In this document: in pieces, positions 59,923 through 64,000 of the stretch | Position numbering within the stretch: position 1 is the first letter of the stretch | How the letters are laid out: the number at the start of each line of letters is the position of its first letter | Source: Taenia hydatigena | Taxonomy: Eukaryota > Platyhelminthes > Cestoda > Cyclophyllidea > Taeniidae | Direction: 5' to 3' | Length of the DNA: 64,000 nucleotides | Assembly (NCBI GenBank): GCA_036345935.2 | Contig: JADWOT020001834.1 | Location: forward strand, 1-64,000 | Position numbers and translations under genes: made by a program | Notes under the pieces: model-generated | Database searches by the model: none | Told to the model about the DNA's origin: nothing | What the model saw: only the letters and a program-made list of their open reading frames with translations

Positions 59923-60379
59923 TCAGAAATGAGATTTGGCAGCTTACTTCTTCTGGAAACTCATGCAAAATTTTTCGTTATGAATTTTTTCGGTTGGCGA
60001 AGAGAGCTTAGAGAATACGGTAACAAAGAAAAATGTGGAAATAGGGAGAGGTTTGTACACCCAGGGCAGAGATAAAATGGTTTAGATCTGAGCATTGACG
60101 ATACGGATGTGTGAGAACATGGAACAAAAAAAGTCAAGTGCAGTGCAGTTTTAAGAATAGATATTGTTTGGGAGAGTAGAGGGAAATTCCACGTAAAATT
60201 GTGAGGTCCAGAATGTACTAGCAGCCGTGACGAATCTTCTCATTCCCTATACCTTCACACAAAACATGGCAAATTAAGCACACCTGACGTCTGCCATATT
60301 TCATCTTTGTTTTGTCTGGATGCTTTGGGTGTACACCAACTGACTATGCTTTAGTAACCGACGTGCAATGACGCGTACT
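59923..60379. other. Unassigned sequence beyond the right arm
   Basis: No open frame of note and no match to the sequence left of 11690 was seen, which fixes the arm's outer boundary. Confidence 0.4.
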
Positions 60380-60760
60380 CAAGTGAAATGGTGGTAGCAC
60401 TTAATTCATCACCGCAATCTGTTTGTATCAATAACCTGCTGATTACTAATGGCTTACAGATGGTCATCTGTTAAAGTTACGTCTTCGCTAAGGCTCATTG
60501 TCTGCAATGCCAGGGCAAACGCACAGGCATGCAAGTTCCTCCCTTCTATCCTTGCACGAACACGTCAATGAGGATTGCGATGGAGGAGCATAGAAACACT
60601 TCATTGTGGCGACATAAGCAGGAGCAAAAGAAGCGATTTAACAAGAACTCATGACTGCAACGTGAGGCCTCACGTGTGTCTGTGGTTGGGCAGAGGTAAG
60701 AAGGCTGTGGGCAGTAGTGCTTGCATTCTCTACCCCAACTAGAGTTGCATAGATGGTCTT
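60380..60760 (+). repeat. Diverged duplicate of 26090-26450
   Basis: Direct orientation, short shared blocks in the same order. The minus-strand frame at 60546-60773 has many Cys residues but is not conserved in the partner. Confidence 0.4.
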
Positions 60761-63594
60761 CTTTGTCGTACAAGATGACGCTTTACCCTAAATTATCTGC
60801 ACAATTCTCCACCGTGTTATTAGATGATCCAAAAGTACTCTTTGGCGTGGATCGAGATAATTATCGATGAAACTCAATCTTGTCTTTACTGGCATCCTTA
60901 ATGCAACGAACAGTTTATTCAGTTGCATTAAATACACCATGTCATTAACTTGGTCATGATGGAGGTGATGGTGGTAATGCAACTGTCACTCGTTGGAATC
61001 AACCAACACTCTTTGTGAGGGGAAATCCGAATTTCACTAGACAAGCTCTGCAAACGACAAATTCTAGCGTTGGATCCCGTGTAATCTCATCTTGTAGAGC
61101 ATTCACAATTAACTGTTGATGTGCTCAACTCGGAGGTCATCATGTGGCTGGAGGGCACATTGACCCATGTGGTGGAGCAAAGGGTGTACAGTAGCATAGG
61201 TCACACCACCACCTCGCCAAGCCAGCATGTAATCAATGTTGACCAACCAACAGGTCGTAGACCATGAAGTCGGCTTGTCTAACCAACCACGGCATGTGCT
61301 TCATTCGTAAATTCATCCGCAAATCGACAAAAAATGATGCATACGTAACGCACTGACTGCTTTGAATGGCAGCACAGTAACCTGCTGCTTTCAACTCCGT
61401 TTTGTCCAAGTCAGTTAAACGGTGAGCTTCCACAGTTGTGCTGACCTTCCTCTCTAGAGTTCACTTTCCTGCACCAGCTGTAGTTCCTTTGCATCTCCTC
61501 GGAGATGCTAGATTTAAGTGGCTTTCTCTGCTGCCAGTTGTGCAATACTTTGCACCACTTAGAGTAAATCAGAGGTGGTTCTAAGAACCGCCTTTGATGT
61601 CTGACAATATTTCTTCATTCATTTACTTTTTTTAGCAATCTAAACCAAGAGACCACAGATATATTGCTGTGGTGTATTTTCACCGGTTTGCTCCCAATTG
61701 TAATTTTTTTTTATTTTTTCCCGAGGAACGACAACAATTTATTTGAGTTAGAAACGCAACTTTAACTACCTCTTGTATGTAGTCTTGCTCTTCTGAATCC
61801 CTATTCATCCTGTTTCGATCACAAATGCTACTGTGCAATTCCTTGTCTGCCTTGTTGTTTTCTCGAGTCATTCAGGGTAGCGGTAAGAAATGATTTCGAG
61901 GTGGACGTGCAGGGCGTCAGTTTTGAAAGCGATCCTTCGAAAGCACCTGCATACCACTGTGCTCTTTTTCACTCTGTCATGTCTGGCTTTGATCCTAATT
62001 GCCGCTCTTTAATCCATTGTCTGCCGCAGCTGTTTTCGCATCTTGTTAAGAGGAGCAGTGACAAATAGGATCTGTTCAGCACGCATTGAGCATTCATTTA
62101 GGTAGGCTTCTTCAGGTAGCAACTCGTAGAGAGTGCCATCTTCTTCCTCTCACTTTACCTAGCTTTCATCACGATTAGTGTTGCACAATTTGTTTTCTTT
62201 TGCAATCTCACATTGCATTTTATCTCACTTCTTTTCATAATGGGTGATTATAATAGCTCTTTATTCGTTAGATATTTCTGCAGCGACTTAATTTGACACA
62301 ATGGATGCCTAAAATTTTGCTTGTTTCGGATTCGACTAATCTTGGTGCTGGTATGTGTTTGTTGAATTCCACTAGTTGGCGCGGTATTCATCCAAGTGTT
62401 GGTGCATGTGCATCCACCCTCTACGTGGACCTATGATTGCAAACTGTTAAGGTGGTACGAGCACAAAATTGCACTTGTCCAATGAAGCGGTACTTCAAAT
62501 GGAGTAAAATACAGGATTTCCCTGTGTCTCTATGCTACCATCTGTTGCTTCATTTGTGTGTGATTCGCATGCATAGTCTATCAAGGCGGAAGACTTCGTG
62601 ACGCTCTCCAGCCCACGAACTGTGCAATACAGAGGCTCTATTTGGCTCCTAACTCGTCAAGCATATTTCAGTGGTTAGTAAAGCCAGAGCGCACTACCTC
62701 TACGTTGTATCTACTTGACGGCAAGGTAAATGTGCGTTTGCATGGTTTCTCATCTATTAGGCAATCTCACCTGCAGGCACAGTTCTTGCCTTCAGTGACG
62801 TAAGATGTATGAGACAGCGTGGAGGGCACTGCTTCTACACAAGTCCTGTGTGTACGTATCTATGTGGGGCTTAATTCGACTACAACAACCAATCAATCGT
62901 CTCTATCACTGGGCGACTTATCACGTGAATGTCTATTGCCCACTCCTTTTAAAGGTCAAGTGTTTTTAATGCTGCGTGGAAGCAGATATTGCAGAGGTTC
63001 GTAAAGATTACAACGAAATGTGTACAAAAGGATGAAAGTGATCCACATGACCCTATTTTACAGATTGTGAAAGTGAGCGGATTCTAGGCAACGATTAGTG
63101 TGTCAAGGAGAAGAATCCTCCATTGACCCGTGGTTTTGCGACGGTGACTGAACGGTCTCTTCTGCCCACATTGCATTTCAGTTTCTAGCCACCACGGTCA
63201 ATAGAACTTATAATGCTGTACCCTAGGTAACCTAAAATGCTTTGAGTTGACACCTGTGTCTTTCTTCAATCGTTGCTTACCAGTGTCAGATAAATGGTTG
63301 CCCTCCCCTCTTTATACAGCATTCGCCTGCCAACAATGCTGCTCTAGTAAATGCCAAATTGATTGCTTACTTCGCCATATAACTGCTACTAGGCAACAAT
63401 TCAGTAGCAAGGGCATCCCAATTCAGAATCCGGTGGCAAGAACGTCGGCATCACCGATGCGGTACTAGGGGCTGCATCTGGAATACACGCTGCTTGTCAA
63501 TCGAAAAACAACCTTCCTGTGTTGGTGGCAGCAACGATGGTCTGGACAGTCATGCGTACACTTTTAATCTGATTGTTCATGGCTATAATCGATC
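60761..63594. other. Gene-poor right end
   Basis: Frames at 60788-60982, 61233-61433, 61680-61871 (minus), 62819-63004 and 63247-63468 (plus) are isolated and unsupported. No RNA gene or repeat was recognised. Confidence 0.45.
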
Positions 63595-63840
63595 ATAACA
63601 GAAAGTAATGCACCTCTATCGAAGAGAGGGGAGAATTGATAATGAGTTGGAAGCAAAAGAAGGTGAGTGAAGCGTGAGGATATTAGAAAAGCAAGGCTTT
63701 CCCATGTTGCTAAAATGGAAAACGAAGGTAAGGGAATGCAATGTAGGGAGTACTCACTCATTCTTCGGCTGTGTTGAATGCACGGAGTACACACAGTGGG
63801 ACGTAATGCAAGGTGTGCCACTCAAAAGCTCATCCGACGT
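63595..63840 (+). repeat. Diverged duplicate of 51590-51860
   Basis: See partner. The overlapping frames on both strands (63564-63821 minus, 63674-63868 plus) are not matched there. Confidence 0.45.
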
Positions 63841-64000
63841 AGTAGGAAAAGAGGTAGACACTCATTAAAGGCAGATTTGATTACTGTCATGCCATAAACT
63901 ACAACCGCTTCATGTGATTAAGTTAACTCCTTTTAATAAATAAATAGCTGGCACATGCACTTAAAAACGCCTGTCCCAGTAATCATCGCCTCTCAAAAAA

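Noticed and set aside
61680..61871. 63-codon minus frame over a poly-T tract
   Set aside because: Lys-rich end is translated homopolymer. No other support.
1..64000. Search for rRNA, functional tRNA, CRISPR, reverse transcriptase or transposase signatures
   Set aside because: None recognised on either strand. The large repeats carry no identifiable transposition enzyme in this window.

Overview
The window reads as one piece of a metazoan nuclear genome. It has spliceosomal introns with GT/AG borders, polyadenylation signals, an NK2-type homeobox gene family and many diverged duplications, and no bacterial-style operons. A flatworm, possibly a tapeworm, would fit, but nothing here proves the phylum. 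Gene density is very low. Most of the 64 kb is duplicated sequence at several ages, and most short open frames in it are chance. All identity statements are by-eye alignments.

Coding content. (1) An NK2-like homeobox gene at 1701-3063 (+) has three exons, a TN-type motif at its N-terminus and a homeodomain split by an intron between positions 44 and 45. (2) A decayed second copy lies at about 24352-25690 (+), inside a ~1.9 kb direct segmental duplication of 2185-4140. (3) A homeobox-only third copy at 28755-29149 (-) keeps its intron and is fused in frame to a hydrophobic reading frame from another repeat. (4) A family of about 300 codons, with a weak F-box-like N-terminus, is present as an inverted pair: 36869-37945 (-) and 43154-44161 (+). 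Each member carries a different single lesion.

Repeat layout. A ~1.55 kb tandem duplication fills 9160-12317. Its second unit runs into the left arm (11690-17875) of a large inverted repeat whose right arm is 53738-59922, with about 36 kb between the arms. Each arm contains two older tandem units of ~1.35-1.7 kb. A third partial copy (29150-30345) matches the inner end of the left arm and continues past it. Next to it, 30885-32150 is an inverted copy of 52185-53465, and these two blocks share candidate exons. Together the copies suggest one ancestral unit of about 8-9 kb, kept as one near-complete copy (52185-59922) and two partial ones. Smaller duplications link 26090-26450 with 60380-60760, 51590-51860 with 63595-63840, and 41035-41145 and 42705-43105 among themselves.

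Putting it together, the region looks like a lineage-specific factory for gene copies. A transcription-factor gene and an unknown gene family were duplicated along with surrounding repeats, and the copies are at different stages of truncation, frameshift, fusion and divergence. The remaining stretches (1-1637, 4141-9159, 18641-24274, 26451-28754, 33541-36720, 38201-41034, 44301-51589, 60761-63594) show nothing that can be supported as a gene.
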